Part shown: one piece after another, positions 51,335 to 61,234 of the stretch
Layout: each line of letters starts with the position of its first letter
How positions within the stretch are numbered: position 1 is the first letter of the stretch
Assembly (NCBI GenBank): GCA_932294295.1
Contig: OW028582.1
Coordinates: 5,389,515-5,453,514 of the forward strand
From: Alitta virens
Lineage: Eukaryota; Annelida; Polychaeta; Phyllodocida; Nereididae
Reading direction: 5' to 3'
DNA: 64,000 nucleotides
Notes under the pieces: generated by a model
Told to the model about the DNA's origin: nothing
The model's database searches: none
Seen by the model: only the letters and a program-made list of their open reading frames with translations
Made by a program: the position numbers and the translations under genes

Positions 51335-51369
51335 GGGTGGAGGAAGTATCCGTCCCGGATCCTTCACCC
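51322..51369 (+). promoter_or_regulatory. Candidate -1 ribosomal frameshift signal between gag and pol
   Basis: The heptamer GGAAAAC (51,322-51,328) is phased in gag as G GAA AAC, and AAC to AAA is a classic A-site slip. The P-site slip GAA to GGA needs one G-U pair. A 6-base spacer holds the gag stop. Then 51,335-51,344 pairs with 51,360-51,369 in a 10-bp stem (nine Watson-Crick pairs, one G-U), and a 4-bp inner stem can form within its loop. pol is in the -1 frame, opening after a TAA at 51,301-51,303, so the shift must occur within about 30 bases; the heptamer lies inside that interval. The function is inferred. Confidence 0.65.
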
Positions 51370-52754
51370 GCTGAAGCAGCAGCCCCTCCAGAATGTTGGC
51401 AAGGGGTAAAAGTGGGACACGTGGCCATGCAGAGTGCGTCTTGGTATATCACGGTCAGTATGGGAACACGTCACGTGGACCTTCTGATCGATACAGGGGC
51501 GCAGGTGTCACTGCTGGGTAAGCAGGAATATGACGGAATACCAGGTGCAAATCGAGAGAAATTGAGGCCTGTGGAAGGCAAAATTTCAGCCGCGAATGGA
51601 GGGCCTATCAATATTTATGGTAAAGTTGAACTCACTCTCTGTCTAGAGAGGATGCTTTATCCTTGTGAATTTTTAGTGGCAGATATAGGTGGTCTCCCTG
51701 GTTTATTGGGGATGGACTTTCTGAAGCGACATAGTGCACTATTGATGTGTTCAGTGGGGATGCTGAGGTTAGGGGGGATAGATGTAGCGTGCATAGAAGG
51801 TCGCCCTGGAAAAACAGGCCGAGCAATCATGCACGATGATGTCCATATACCAGCTCGCCACATGTCACAGGTTACAGTCAATTTAGTGTCGAGGGGCGAA
51901 TCCAAGGGGGGCGACGTGGTACTTGAGTCCTTGCCCCAGGTGTGTCAGGATTTGCACATAATGTTACCTCGAGGGCTATTGACTTCGCAATGCTCTGATG
52001 CTCGAGTGTGGATCGCCAACCCCACGACTGAAAGTGTGCATATAGCAAAAGGGCAGGTAGTAGGACAATTGAGCGAGGTCGAAAAAGTGAATCCGCCAAA
52101 AACGGTGAATGCTAGCCAGGTGAATGATGAACCTAAGCAAGGATACACTGGAACGCGACTTCCCGCTTATTTACAGCCTCTTTTGGATGAAACTGACGAT
52201 CTGACAGCAGATCAACGGTCAGCGCTTAGGAAGGTCTTAATAGAATACGAACATTGTTTCGAGGGAGGTAGACACGGACTAGGACGTACTGACCAGGCCA
52301 CACACAAGATAGACACAGGTGAACATCGGCCTTTCAAAGTGCCGGCAAGGAGATTAGGATGGGCACAAAGCAGGGCGCTGTCAGATGAAGTAGACAAGAT
52401 GCTGAGACTCGGAGTGATCGAGCCCAGCAGTAGCCCCTGGTCTAGCCCTCCTGTATTGGTCAGGAAGAAAGATGGGACTTTCAGGTTTTGCGTAGACTAT
52501 AGAAAGTTAAATTCGTACACCAAAAAGGATGCTTATCCTTTGCCACGCATTGACGACTGCTTGGATACTTTATCAGGGGCAAAATGGTTTTGCACATTGG
52601 ACTTGTCGTCTGGCTACTGGCAGATAGCCATGGATGACAAGGACAAGGAGAAAACGGCATTCACTGCGCCTAGAGGGCATTTTCACTTCACAGTGATGCC
52701 CTTTGGGGTCACCAATGGTCCAGCTACACTGGAACGCTTAATGGAGTTAGTGTT
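51329..52754 (+). pseudogene. pol, 5' part: aspartic protease and N-terminal reverse transcriptase
   Basis: This frame is -1 to gag and has no ATG of its own near its start, so it would be expressed as a Gag-Pol fusion. The protease active site LLIDTGAQVS has its DTG at 51,490-51,498. The RT fingers and palm follow: VDYRKLN with D at 52,495, the first catalytic Asp in TLDLSSGYW at 52,600, and the MPFG motif. The frame is lost at a run of 12 G (52,755-52,766), just before the YMDD box. Downstream homology resumes in another frame, equivalent to a net gain of two bases or a loss of one. Homopolymer slippage or a sequencing error are both possible. Confidence 0.93.
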
Positions 52755-52766
52755 GGGGGGGGGGGG

Positions 52767-53600
52767 CTTGACTTGTCTACTTGTCTATGTTACATGGACG
52801 ATATAGTGGTACAAGGCCCCACATTCCAGAAGTGTTTGGGGAACCTGATAGTGGTGCTAAAACGCATTAGTGGGGCTGGATTGAGACTGAAGGCTAGCAA
52901 ATGCGAGTTATTTAAGAGTGAGGTCTCCTTCCTTGGGCATGTGGTATGCAGGGAGGGAGTCAAGCCAGATCCCAGAAAAATAAAGGCGGTAAGAGAATGG
53001 CCGGAGCCTACTACGGTGCAGGAGGTGCGCTGCTTTGTAGGATTCGCATCGTACTATAGAAAGTACGTGCGTGACTTTGCTGGATTAGCAGCACCCCTAC
53101 ACGCTCTCACAGCGCACCAGGCCGTCTTTAGGTGGGATGAGACATGCAGCAATGCATTCAAAAGGTTAATCAGGGCCCTCACGACAGCACCAATCCTGGT
53201 GCTACCCCGTGAAGGGTGCCCTGTCATCTTGGACACGGATGCCTCTGACCTTGCGATAGGGGGAGTACTGTCGCAAATCATTGAGGGGGAGGAGCGTGTC
53301 CTAGCCTACGCCTTGCAGTGTCTTTCGTCATCACAAAGGCATTATTGCACAACATACAAGGAACTGTTAGCTGTGGTCAGAATGGCGAAAATATTTCGGC
53401 CCTACTTGTATGGACAGGATTCAGTGCGACTACGCACTGATCATCGTGCTTTGGTGTGGCTGCAGAACTTTAAAGATGCAGAAGGAATGTTGGCCAGGTG
53501 GATAGCTTCTTTGACTGAATACAACTTTGTAATTGAATACAGAGAGGGCAAGAAACATGCTAACGCAGACGGCTGCTCACGTATCCCAGTGAGAGCTTGA
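52767..53600 (+). pseudogene. pol, middle part: RT palm/thumb and RNase H
   Basis: In the new frame the RT catalytic box YMDD is at 52,791-52,802, preceded by the usual hydrophobic strand. The thumb follows (FLGH, then YYRKYV). RNase H has the expected acidic residues in DTDAS, YKELLAVV and RTDH, and a terminal HANADGCSR containing the conserved His and Asp. The frame ends in a TGA at 53,598-53,600, beyond which the same frame continues open into integrase. The TGA is therefore probably a nonsense mutation. RNase H would remove the RNA strand of the replication hybrid. Confidence 0.93.
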
Positions 53601-55040
53601 AAGCGCCAAGAATGTCCTGACCAAGGTCATGGCCAAAACAGTGACCTTGTGGCTTCTATCACTCAATGGAATCTGGTACAAGGTTTCCCCAGGGGCCCCA
53701 GTGAGCAGCCACAACATGTGGCTGGGGAGAGTCAACTAGAAAGTGAGGGATCCCAGGTGGTGTGTGTGACAATGGTGCAAAGTGGGGGGACAAGATCTCT
53801 GGATCCAAATTGGATAGAGTCTTTTACTTTGAAGGAATTACGGGATGCGCAGGGCCAGGATCCGGCTATAGCAGCTGCCAAGGAGTGGTTAGCTGCTGGT
53901 CAGCACCCGCCTTATCACGACATTGTCACTCACTCGGCTCAGGTGCGAAATATATGGGCCCAATTCTATTGTTTAACATTGCAGCGAGGGATAGTGTATC
54001 GAAGTCACAAGCTGCCGACAGGTGAAACAGTGAAGCAGATAGTGGCTCCAGCGACTATCAGGCGCAGCATCTTCAACCAGCTCCACACTTCTCGTCTTGG
54101 TGGCCACATGGGGATTAGCAGTCTGATATCCAAGTTGAGACGGAGGTTCTACTGGCCTGGCTACAAGGAAGACGTAATAAGCTGGATAGGCTGGTGCGAT
54201 GTGTGCCAGAGGCGGAACCAGAGTGGTCTGAAGAGGGCCCCCTTGCATCAGGTACCAATAGGAATGCCAATGGAGAGAATGGCCATCGACATCATGGGAC
54301 CATTACCAGTCACAAAGTCCAATAACAAGTATATAGTAGTCGTGGCCGACTACTTCACTAAGTGGACAGAGGCCTTCGCCCTTCCTAACCAGGAAGCATA
54401 CACTGTGGCCGACTGCTTGGTGACAAATGTGGTCTTACGATTTGGAGCGCCCTATCACTTGCACAGTGACCAAGGGACCAATTTCGAGTCGAAATTATTC
54501 CAAGAAATGTGTAAGATACAGGGGATTAATAAGACCAGGACCACGGCGTACCATCCCCAGAGTGATGGACTAGTAGAAAGATTCAACAGGTCATTGGGTG
54601 ACATGCTATCAAAGCTAGTCAATGACAGGAGAGATGACTCGGACGACATGCTTCCTTACGTGATGTGTGCTTATCGGGCTACGCCCCATAGATCCACAGA
54701 TATCACACCAAACAGAATGATGCTGGGAAGGGAAGCGATGCTTCCTGTAGACCTGATGTATGGCCACGCTCTCCAACATAAGCACCACTGTCCAGTGGAA
54801 TATGTGGAGTGGATTCGTGATGCCATGGAAGAATCATTTGAGAAGTGCAGGTCGCAGATGAAGAGAGCAGCACAGAAACAGGCGAAGCACTACAACAGGT
54901 TGGCGAGAGAACAGTCATTCCATATTGGAGACTGGGTTTTATTGTTTTATCCGCCCCTGGCTAAACAGAAACTGGCACTGAAGTTTCTGGGCCCCTACAA
55001 AATCACTCGGAGGCGGTTCCTTTCATACCTGGAAGGCTGA
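53601..55040 (+). pseudogene. pol, 3' part: integrase
   Basis: Integrase inserts the cDNA into the genome. Counting residues from 53,649, the HHCC zinc domain has H146, H153, C183 and C186. The catalytic triad is D214, D274 and E310 with the canonical 35-residue D-E spacing. A GPY/F-type module follows (KFLGPYKITRR, residues 445-455). The frame stops eight codons later at 55,038-55,040. Another frame reads open to a TAG at 55,082-55,084 with a Pro/Arg-rich tail, suggesting that a small deletion or frameshift removed part of the C-terminal module. No chromodomain is seen. The first residue used for counting is a GTG inside the pol frame, not a real start. Confidence 0.93.
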
Positions 55041-55084
55041 GGAAGCCACCTGACAGGCTAGGTCACAATGTAGGATACCAGTAG

Positions 55085-56177
55085 CTTTAAAAACTCTGGT
55101 TCCTGCATTTCAGAGGGAAATAGCACTTATTGCTTGACTTCTGGCACTTTGTTTTTGAGAATCTAGTGTTAACATGATTATACAATTAATACCAATTGTA
55201 GTTCCATTTAGACAATATATAGCTTGATTTTATTTTAGTCTTTCCCCTGCCTATGACTTTTCATTTATTTTATTATGGATTCTCTTAAACACTGGAAAAT
55301 GTCGACATTTTAAAGAGGCGCATTACAGCAGTCACTTTCTTTAAGTGCCTGGACATTTCATGTACCTCAGACTCATGGACAGAACACGTGGTCGTGTCCT
55401 ATTGAGTGGGGTTTTTATATGCGCCACCCAGACTGGAACTACAGAGGCAGTCCTTTTGAATAAAAAAAAGGGCACTGCGATTAAAAAGGCAGGGAAAACA
55501 TGAAATAAGGTAATAATGATGGGTAAACGCCATATAATCACTGGAAATATCAGGAAAATTAATTAGCAAGAATTAATGTCTGAGGTGGTTATGAAATGTT
55601 TTATCCCAATAGGACGCTCTACATGATTGACGAGGCTAATCTGGATAAGTCAGAACGTGATAAAGTTGCTGACTATGGTTACAAGAATAAATGGTTATTC
55701 TCTCGAAGTATTGTTGGAGGATGATAAGAATTCGCATTTGTTCATCATGAAACGTAAAACGTTCCTGATGGTTTGTTTGGCTTGGCAGACAAGGGTTGGT
55801 AAATGACGTGTTTCTTTTCTCATTTTCTCACTTTCTGTATTTCCTAAATTGTGTCACTGGTTCTAGTGACCTGCATTATGGAAAATTCCTACAGTTGAGA
55901 CGAGGTCAACCGGGTTCGAAATTCGAACAGGCACCCCTTTATACTAATTTTGTTGTTTTCAAGTGCAGTCCCCAATTAAGAAAATTTATTGGGGGGGGGG
56001 GAGAGGTCAGCACTGGTCAAGAAGGTGATTAGAGTCACATGACCATAAAAGGGTGGCAAAACTGGACACAGTGAAGCGCCCTGCCTCATACCTTCTGCAG
56101 TCAGCAAAGACACAGGACGTATACGACAATTTGGGGACTTTTTGAGAAATCTAACCACGTGGACCTACACTATAAAG
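55085..56177 (+). other. AT-rich spacer between pol and the third ORF
   Basis: About 1.1 kb, visibly richer in A+T than gag, pol or ORF3. A G tract stands at 55,991-56,001. I see no env-like frame, signal peptide or membrane segment. Pyrimidine tracts before AG (for example near 55,860 and 56,100) could serve as splice acceptors for a subgenomic RNA carrying ORF3, but this is a guess. Confidence 0.5.
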
Positions 56178-57525
56178 ATGTCATCTGAGAACCGAGTCAT
56201 TGAGGAGGCTACTGCTGCTACAGCAGTGCCCCTGGGAGCAGAGGAAACACAGTTGACCACTGAGCAGTCGGACATGGTATGGGCGGCTAGGGAAGCAGCT
56301 GGCCTGAAGATCGGGGCCGAGCTGGAACTCTCTGCAAGCGAGGCCGAGGTGGCTGCCGTTTGTGGCATGTCACCCACCTCGGAGCTGAAACCAGCCCTGG
56401 CTCCAGATTATTGGAGCAGGCAGAGACTGGGAATACGAGGACGAGGACCCGGCGATAGAGCAATGCAAGTCGGCCACTTTGGCCGAGGCAGCCAAGATGC
56501 GACGTTATCTTCGTCTCCGTCCTCGGAGAGAGGATATGCCAACGCTAAGTGGTTGGATGTTGGGTGACCTGGGTGTAGCTACCACCCAGGAGGACATCCT
56601 CCAAGATCTTAAGAGGTGACCATGGTATGCCAAGGAGAAGAAGGACAGGCCAGACACCACGGCCAGTGTCTCCCTTCCCCTGGCAGCAGTATCGCCTGCA
56701 AGGAAAGATGAGGCAGGCCCGCTTACGGAGGCCGCCATGGAGGCTACTACGTCAACACCAGAGAGGAAAGAGCGGGAAATGGAGATGGCAGAGGATTGGG
56801 AGGCTGAAAGCGACGCGTCCGTCGCTGACAGTGCCCCCAGGACGGATATGGCTACGCCCCGAGATGTGACGGGATTAAACTACATGTGTGCCACGTGTGG
56901 GAAGAGAGTGAGAGACAGGAAATCCCTCACTCGCCACGTGAGCTTGGCCCACGCTGAGGCCTATGTAGGTTTTCAGTGCCCGGACTGCCCGGCCGCCCTG
57001 CCGTCGGACAGGCGGACTAACTTCAGGAGGCACCTGGAAAGGACACATGGCTACACCAGACACAGGGCCGAGGAGGTCACAGCGGCAACTGGCCTAACTA
57101 CAATTAAGGGGCCCAATTCTGATGGGTCCCTGCCAGCTACGCCCGAGACGCGGGCCCTGGCCAACAGGACGCCCCAAGCCACAGTAACGCGCCCAGTAGA
57201 CACCAGGGTAGTGCAGGTGAGGGAGACTGCAGCGACCTCCAGTCTGTCCCCCCGTAGCCGCCTGGCTACGCCCAAGCGACCCCACTCCACGGAGCACGTG
57301 GAGGCACCAACAGACAGCAGTGTAGTGCCCCGGGCCCAATATCAGGACATTGTGCTAGAGGTCCACCGGGCCAGGGCCCAAACAGCAGCAGCCTCGAGGG
57401 AAAACGAGGAGCTGAGGGCCAAACTACGGGCTGAGATCGACCAGCGGGAAGCCATGGCCCGCCAATCTGACCTCTTGTATCAAGAGGTCAAGAGGCTGAC
57501 AGCAGACCGCAACCGCTGGATGTAG
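56178..57525 (+). pseudogene. Third ORF: acidic N-terminus, two C2H2 fingers, C-terminal coiled coil
   Basis: This lies inside the element, downstream of pol and in the same orientation. From the ATG at 56,178 an acidic, Ala/Glu-rich frame runs to about 56,412. There coding character passes to the +1 frame (acidic WEYEDED, then an Arg-rich segment), implying a one-base indel. An in-frame TGA at 56,617-56,619 follows. The frame then stays open to the stop at 57,523-57,525. The ancestral protein would be about 450 residues. The function is unknown. It could be a captured host gene or an element-specific accessory protein, and it is not env-like because no membrane segment is visible. Confidence 0.7.
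56737..57525 (+). CDS. Intact 262-codon part of ORF3 with two C2H2 zinc fingers
   Basis: The first in-frame ATG after the TGA is at 56,737. Finger 1 is C51-x2-C54-x12-H67-x4-H72 (CATCGKRVRDRKSLTRHVSLAH is split here as CATCGK...HVSLAH). Finger 2 is C81-x2-C84-x14-H99-x4-H104. A Pro/Ser/Thr-rich linker follows, and residues 200-262 form a strongly charged heptad-like helix ending in RNRWM. C2H2 pairs usually bind nucleic acid, and a terminal coiled coil suggests self-association. Both roles are inference. Only this part could be translated as it stands, and no promoter is identified. Confidence 0.6.
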   Translation: MEATTSTPERKEREMEMAEDWEAESDASVADSAPRTDMATPRDVTGLNYMCATCGKRVRDRKSLTRHVSLAHAEAYVGFQCPDCPAALPSDRRTNFRRHLERTHGYTRHRAEEVTAATGLTTIKGPNSDGSLPATPETRALANRTPQATVTRPVDTRVVQVRETAATSSLSPRSRLATPKRPHSTEHVEAPTDSSVVPRAQYQDIVLEVHRARAQTAAASRENEELRAKLRAEIDQREAMARQSDLLYQEVKRLTADRNRWM

Positions 57526-58196
57526 GAAACCAGGGCAGCTGGTTCCTCCTTCACGAGGCCTTGAGCACAAGGCCCCGCTGGATTGATACAACAACGACGA
57601 CTACAGAACGACCCCCACTGACGACAGCATGGATCCGGACTTGACCTGAACGCTGAACATCAACACATCGCATCAAGCTGAACAAGCCAGGCCACGTGGA
57701 GGCCCAAAATACAAGGCAGAGCGAGGAACTCGAGGGCTTTTATATGAGGAGAGATCGAAACGATGGACGTAAGGGGAATACTTAATTGGACAGCTAATTA
57801 AAACGATGCCATAATGTTCTTTATTAAGACATATGGGGGCGTAATTCCCTTACGTCAGGGACCTCGTGGATCCGGAAAACGGCTCTGGTCCTCGTCCAGG
57901 ACGGAAAAATGGACTTGTGATGATTCTGTATGTTTTGTGTCAGCGGCCAAGTGTCAAATCGGAATATGCATGGTTACTTTATGTGATGAACTTTGCGTAA
58001 ATGTGACAACTACTTAGTGTCCAGCATGATCCCATGCGCACTGTGGTGTTTTGTTGTTTGTTATTGATTCCTGTAAATTATCAATTGATGTTGCTTGATT
58101 GAGATGTAAATTGCAATCCATATTTTATGTCGTCCTGACCGACGTCGTACAAACCTATTTTATGTATTAGATTGAATATGGGGGCATATTCCCAGT
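57526..58196 (+). other. 3' untranslated region of the retrotransposon
   Basis: Non-coding. A 13-base inverted repeat (ACGTAAGGGGAAT at 57,767-57,779 against AATTCCCTTACGT at 57,843-57,855, nearly perfect) could form a stem that encloses a smaller TTAATT/AATTAA pair. A 67-codon frame at 57,814-58,017 overlaps it and shows no domain. Confidence 0.55.
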
Positions 58197-58206
58197 AAGA
58201 AGGGAG
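58197..58206 (+). other. Polypurine tract
   Basis: AAGAAGGGAG lies three bases before the 3' LTR, the expected place for plus-strand priming. Confidence 0.75.
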
Positions 58207-58209
58207 TAA

Positions 58210-58426
58210 TGTGATAACCCCGGTCGCTGACCTTACTAGGTCAGTGACCGACTTAATGTGGACTGGGTGACCCGGACCACGTGACCACGGGGTCTTGGCG
58301 GGAATGCACCCAGGCGGCATCAGTAGCTGGAGAAGCAAGCGGTAGGCAGGTTGTACGGCGGGGCAGGGCAAATAAACAATTAAAACTGGACTTCATGTTT
58401 CTTTGTCTTCACTCAGGAACCTTACA
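58210..58426 (+). repeat. 3' LTR (217 bp)
   Basis: It has the same length as the 5' LTR and differs from it at five positions, four of them transitions; two of these fall at CpG sites. AATAAA is at 58,371-58,376. The first bases read TGTGATAACC, against TGTGATTACC in the 5' copy. Confidence 0.95.
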
Positions 58427-59057
58427 CTATTGATGAAGATAGAAAACAAAGAGACTTCCAATATAGGTGTTTCCTTGCTAAAGGTGGTTGAAGCTTTTTA
58501 AAACTGAAAGCTTTGTTTAAATTATGAATCATAATTTTCTAATCAGAATTATACCATTCTATATATTTATTTATATTAGCTAAGTAATTCATGCATTTTA
58601 TGAGTAATATAAGTAAGAAAGATTATTTATGTTTGTGCCCTATATATATAGAAAGGTATGTTTCAATCTGTGCCCTAATATTTATAAATCAGTTTTATCT
58701 GCCTAACTATTTGTACAATTAGTGTAGTTTGAGTGAAGTCTTTAATTTCAAATTTAAAACAAATCAGTTGGTAAAAAAAAACCTATAGCGACATCCCTTG
58801 AGCATTTTTATACAATCCTAAATAACTTGAGATATATAAATATTACAGATATGAATTGTATTTACATATAGTGACCTGTTATTATCTAAGTAAGGTCAAA
58901 TTTCAATAAGTAGAACTGAAAATGTTAATTTTTTCCCCCGAATATTTAAATCCTGAATTATTGACTCCCCAGATTTTTGGACGACTTGTAGATTTCCGAA
59001 TTGTATGAGTCTGCCAGACTTCCATACATTTTTTGCCTAAATTCGAGCCCTGCATGG

Positions 59058-59390
59058 TGCTCTATAATATGGTTTGCCAAAATAAAAGGGCTAGCAACAC
59101 ATTCATTTGTCCATATGCTTGAGTATTGCGTTCATTGATCTACTGCGCATTTTTCATTGTGTGTAAAGTATGAACAGTACTAAAAAAATAATTTTGTAGA
59201 ACACTAGCAATTAGTCAAAATACCTAGAAAATATATTGGCAATTGAAGACAACTGGCATGCTCTCCAGCTAAACAGCATGGGATAGCTACTTGATCTTGT
59301 GAGGACACAGGTTGAAAACCTTTGCAAGCCATTTCCCATTTCATATATAATGGACATGGCAATGCTACTATTTGTTCCATGTGGCTTTTG
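59058..59390. other. AT-rich flank of the nested insertion
   Basis: No feature recognised. Confidence 0.5.
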
Positions 59391-59520
59391 GTCAGATTGT
59401 GGGTGTCATGGTCTCATGGATCAGACTTGTTTCTACAGGCCAACACGGTTGTGGGTTCAGACCCAGCCCTAGCATGGGGAAATGGGTACATTGTCCTTGG
59501 CTATACAGGCAGTTATTAAA
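59391..59520 (+). mobile_element. Possible tRNA-derived SINE of a second family
   Basis: A perfect-looking B box, GGTTCAGACCC at 59,454-59,464, follows an A-box-like TGGTCTCATGG at a tRNA-like distance. The downstream sequence (CCCAGCCCTAGCATGGGGAA, then a short unique body) resembles the layout of SINE bodies. It does not match the other two SINE copies in the window. The 3' end is uncertain, and a decayed tRNA pseudogene is an alternative. Confidence 0.45.
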
Positions 59521-60008
59521 GAGTATACACTGGGTGGATATATAGCTACTCCCCAGGTAGTTGAAAAAGATTCAAGCTTCAACTGCCTGCCCCAGTATTT
59601 GATATTTAAGGTAAATCTTGTTTGTTGCTCTTACTTGCCTGTCACCCTCTTTTCCACGTGGCACGGTGGCACCCTGGGCCTGCCTAGGGTGTAAATTGGT
59701 ATTTAGGCAGAGTTTATATGCTGAGAGTTCACTGATTCCACTGAAGTGCTTTTTGATCTTAGACTGGGGGTGGGAGATTTTGCCAAATATATTACATGTG
59801 ATCACTAAAGTGGACATCAGAGTTCACTTTTGACCAAACTTTTTTCTCAGGCTACAGCTCTGGATCATGAGTTATACTCAATTTGTTTATCACTTTAAAC
59901 ATCAGGACTGTTCCATTTAAACAAGAGCGGGAAGACAAAAGATTTTGAATAAGCAGGGGGAGATTTTTAAAAAACCGTGGGGGAGGGGGAGATCTTTGAA
60001 AATGTGGT

Positions 60009-60036
60009 GGGGGGGGGGGGGGGGAGGGTTAGGGTT
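60009..60036. repeat. G16 tract with telomere-like AGGGTTAGGGTT
   Basis: Sixteen G in a row, then A and GGGTTAGGGTT. More G-runs lie just upstream near 59,980-59,990. A G-quadruplex is likely in single strands. Confidence 0.7.
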
Positions 60037-61234
60037 CTCGTATAGGCCGGGTGAGGGGCTAAAAGATTTTCTGTCCAACAACAACAACAATTAATTGCAA
60101 ATTATTGACTGAACAACCTTGCAGAATATTATACGTAGCTTTGAAGGGAAACTTTACGGTTTCAAATTTTCAATAAGTATTGTCAAAATCGTAATAAAAA
60201 CATATGTATGAGGGCCAACATGGGGCTTACTTGCAATTGGTTAAAAAATAAAAGTTCTTTATATATATTATCCTCATCCACAGGTAGAAAATTCTACACA
60301 TATAGGCCTATATTAATAATAATTCCAATTAATTTAATTTGAACTAATATAACATACAGGTGTACCATAAACATGTTAACATCTGTAATTAAAGGGGTTG
60401 TATCTAAATATTGAAAACCATACTCCTGGTGAGCTCTGTTGTCATGACACCAGTTGGTCAGTGTAAATTGCAATTAACATTGGTCAAACTGACATTTTTG
60501 TCAGCCATTCTCATGGTCATTGCAACTGAAAAGGTGAGAAAATTGCAACTACAATGCTCATGCTCAACTGTAACAGCTCAGATCAGCTGAGAAGACATGT
60601 TTTGTAAACAAGCTAAGGCCACGCTGGTGCCGTTTTCCCGCGCTTTTGAAGGCCCAACTTGATGCGCAGCGCCCTCTCTTGGATATCACGGAGCAATGTA
60701 CGCCAATATGAAAAATTCAATGTATAATACTGTCATTAGGGAAATCTGAATAATCTAATATTTGATCTGTGCACCCATTCCTCAAGTGTCCCATAAATGT
60801 CCTAGTTTTGTTAACTAAATAATTTTTCAGTTGTCTTGCCAAGTTTTAAGTTTTAAATAATTACTAATACTGATCATCCTGCTTTTACAGATTTTAGATT
60901 TTTTCTGATTTTTTTATTTACACAAAGACAAAGACAGCATTCTTGCTAAGTGTATAAAATGTGGCTATGAAAGCTTACCAGCGTTCTTGTCTGCGGCTGT
61001 ATCCATTTGTTTGCTGAGGGTTTGCTGCGTATGCACCACTATGTTCTTTTTCTTTTCATGATGATCATTTTGCTGTACAATCATAAAATATTCATCAAAG
61101 TCTGTTAGATGCGCCAAAAACGATCTTTGCACGGACAACATCAGATGTCCCCTTTTTTGCATTAAGAATTGACACACAACAGAAAAACAACAACAAAAAT
61201 AAGACAAAAACAACAAAGAGTAACAGGGTTTCGT
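60037..61234. other. AT-rich intergenic stretch
   Basis: No gene recognised; the minus-strand frame starting at 61,237 (90 codons) has no domain. GCGCCCTCTCTTGG at 60,669-60,682 resembles a minus-strand CTCF core, as a weak motif match only. Confidence 0.5.

Larger units (their letters stand above)
49353..58430 (+). mobile_element. Ty3/gypsy LTR retrotransposon, full-length but inactivated
   Basis: The element runs from 49,357 to 58,426 (9,070 bp) between CTAT target duplications at 49,353-49,356 and 58,427-58,430. In order it has a 5' LTR, primer-binding site, leader, gag, pol (protease, RT, RNase H, integrase), a third ORF with C2H2 fingers, a 3' untranslated region, a polypurine tract and a 3' LTR. 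The order protease-RT-RNase H-integrase is that of Ty3/gypsy, and no chromodomain is visible. The LTRs differ at 5 of 217 bases. Three internal TGA stops and at least two frameshifts mean that this copy cannot make its proteins. It interrupts the hAT-like element and so is younger than it. Confidence 0.95.
48961..59057. mobile_element. hAT-like non-autonomous DNA transposon (~1.0 kb), split by a gypsy element
   Basis: The left end CAGGGCTCGAAATTAG (48,966-48,981) matches the inverted right end (59,037-59,052) at 15 of 16 positions. CATGG sits directly outside both ends (48,961-48,965 and 59,053-59,057), a 5-bp target duplication. Termini beginning CAGGG and ending CCCTG are typical of the hAT superfamily. 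Most hATs duplicate 8 bp, although shorter duplications occur. Subterminal GAGTCC/GACTC motifs cluster at both ends. Without the inserted retrotransposon the element is about 1,013 bp with no transposase, hence non-autonomous. The superfamily call is inference from the ends only. Confidence 0.75.

Noticed and set aside
51078..51374. 98-codon frame over the end of gag
   Set aside because: It lies in a third frame over the zinc knuckle and RD-rich tail. Its Thr/Gly repeats are the frame-shifted RD codons.
55085..56177. env-like gene between pol and ORF3
   Set aside because: No long frame, signal peptide or membrane segment.
56627..56869. 80-codon Arg/Pro-rich frame
   Set aside because: It is a shadow of ORF3, which reads acidic and more protein-like in the adjacent frame.
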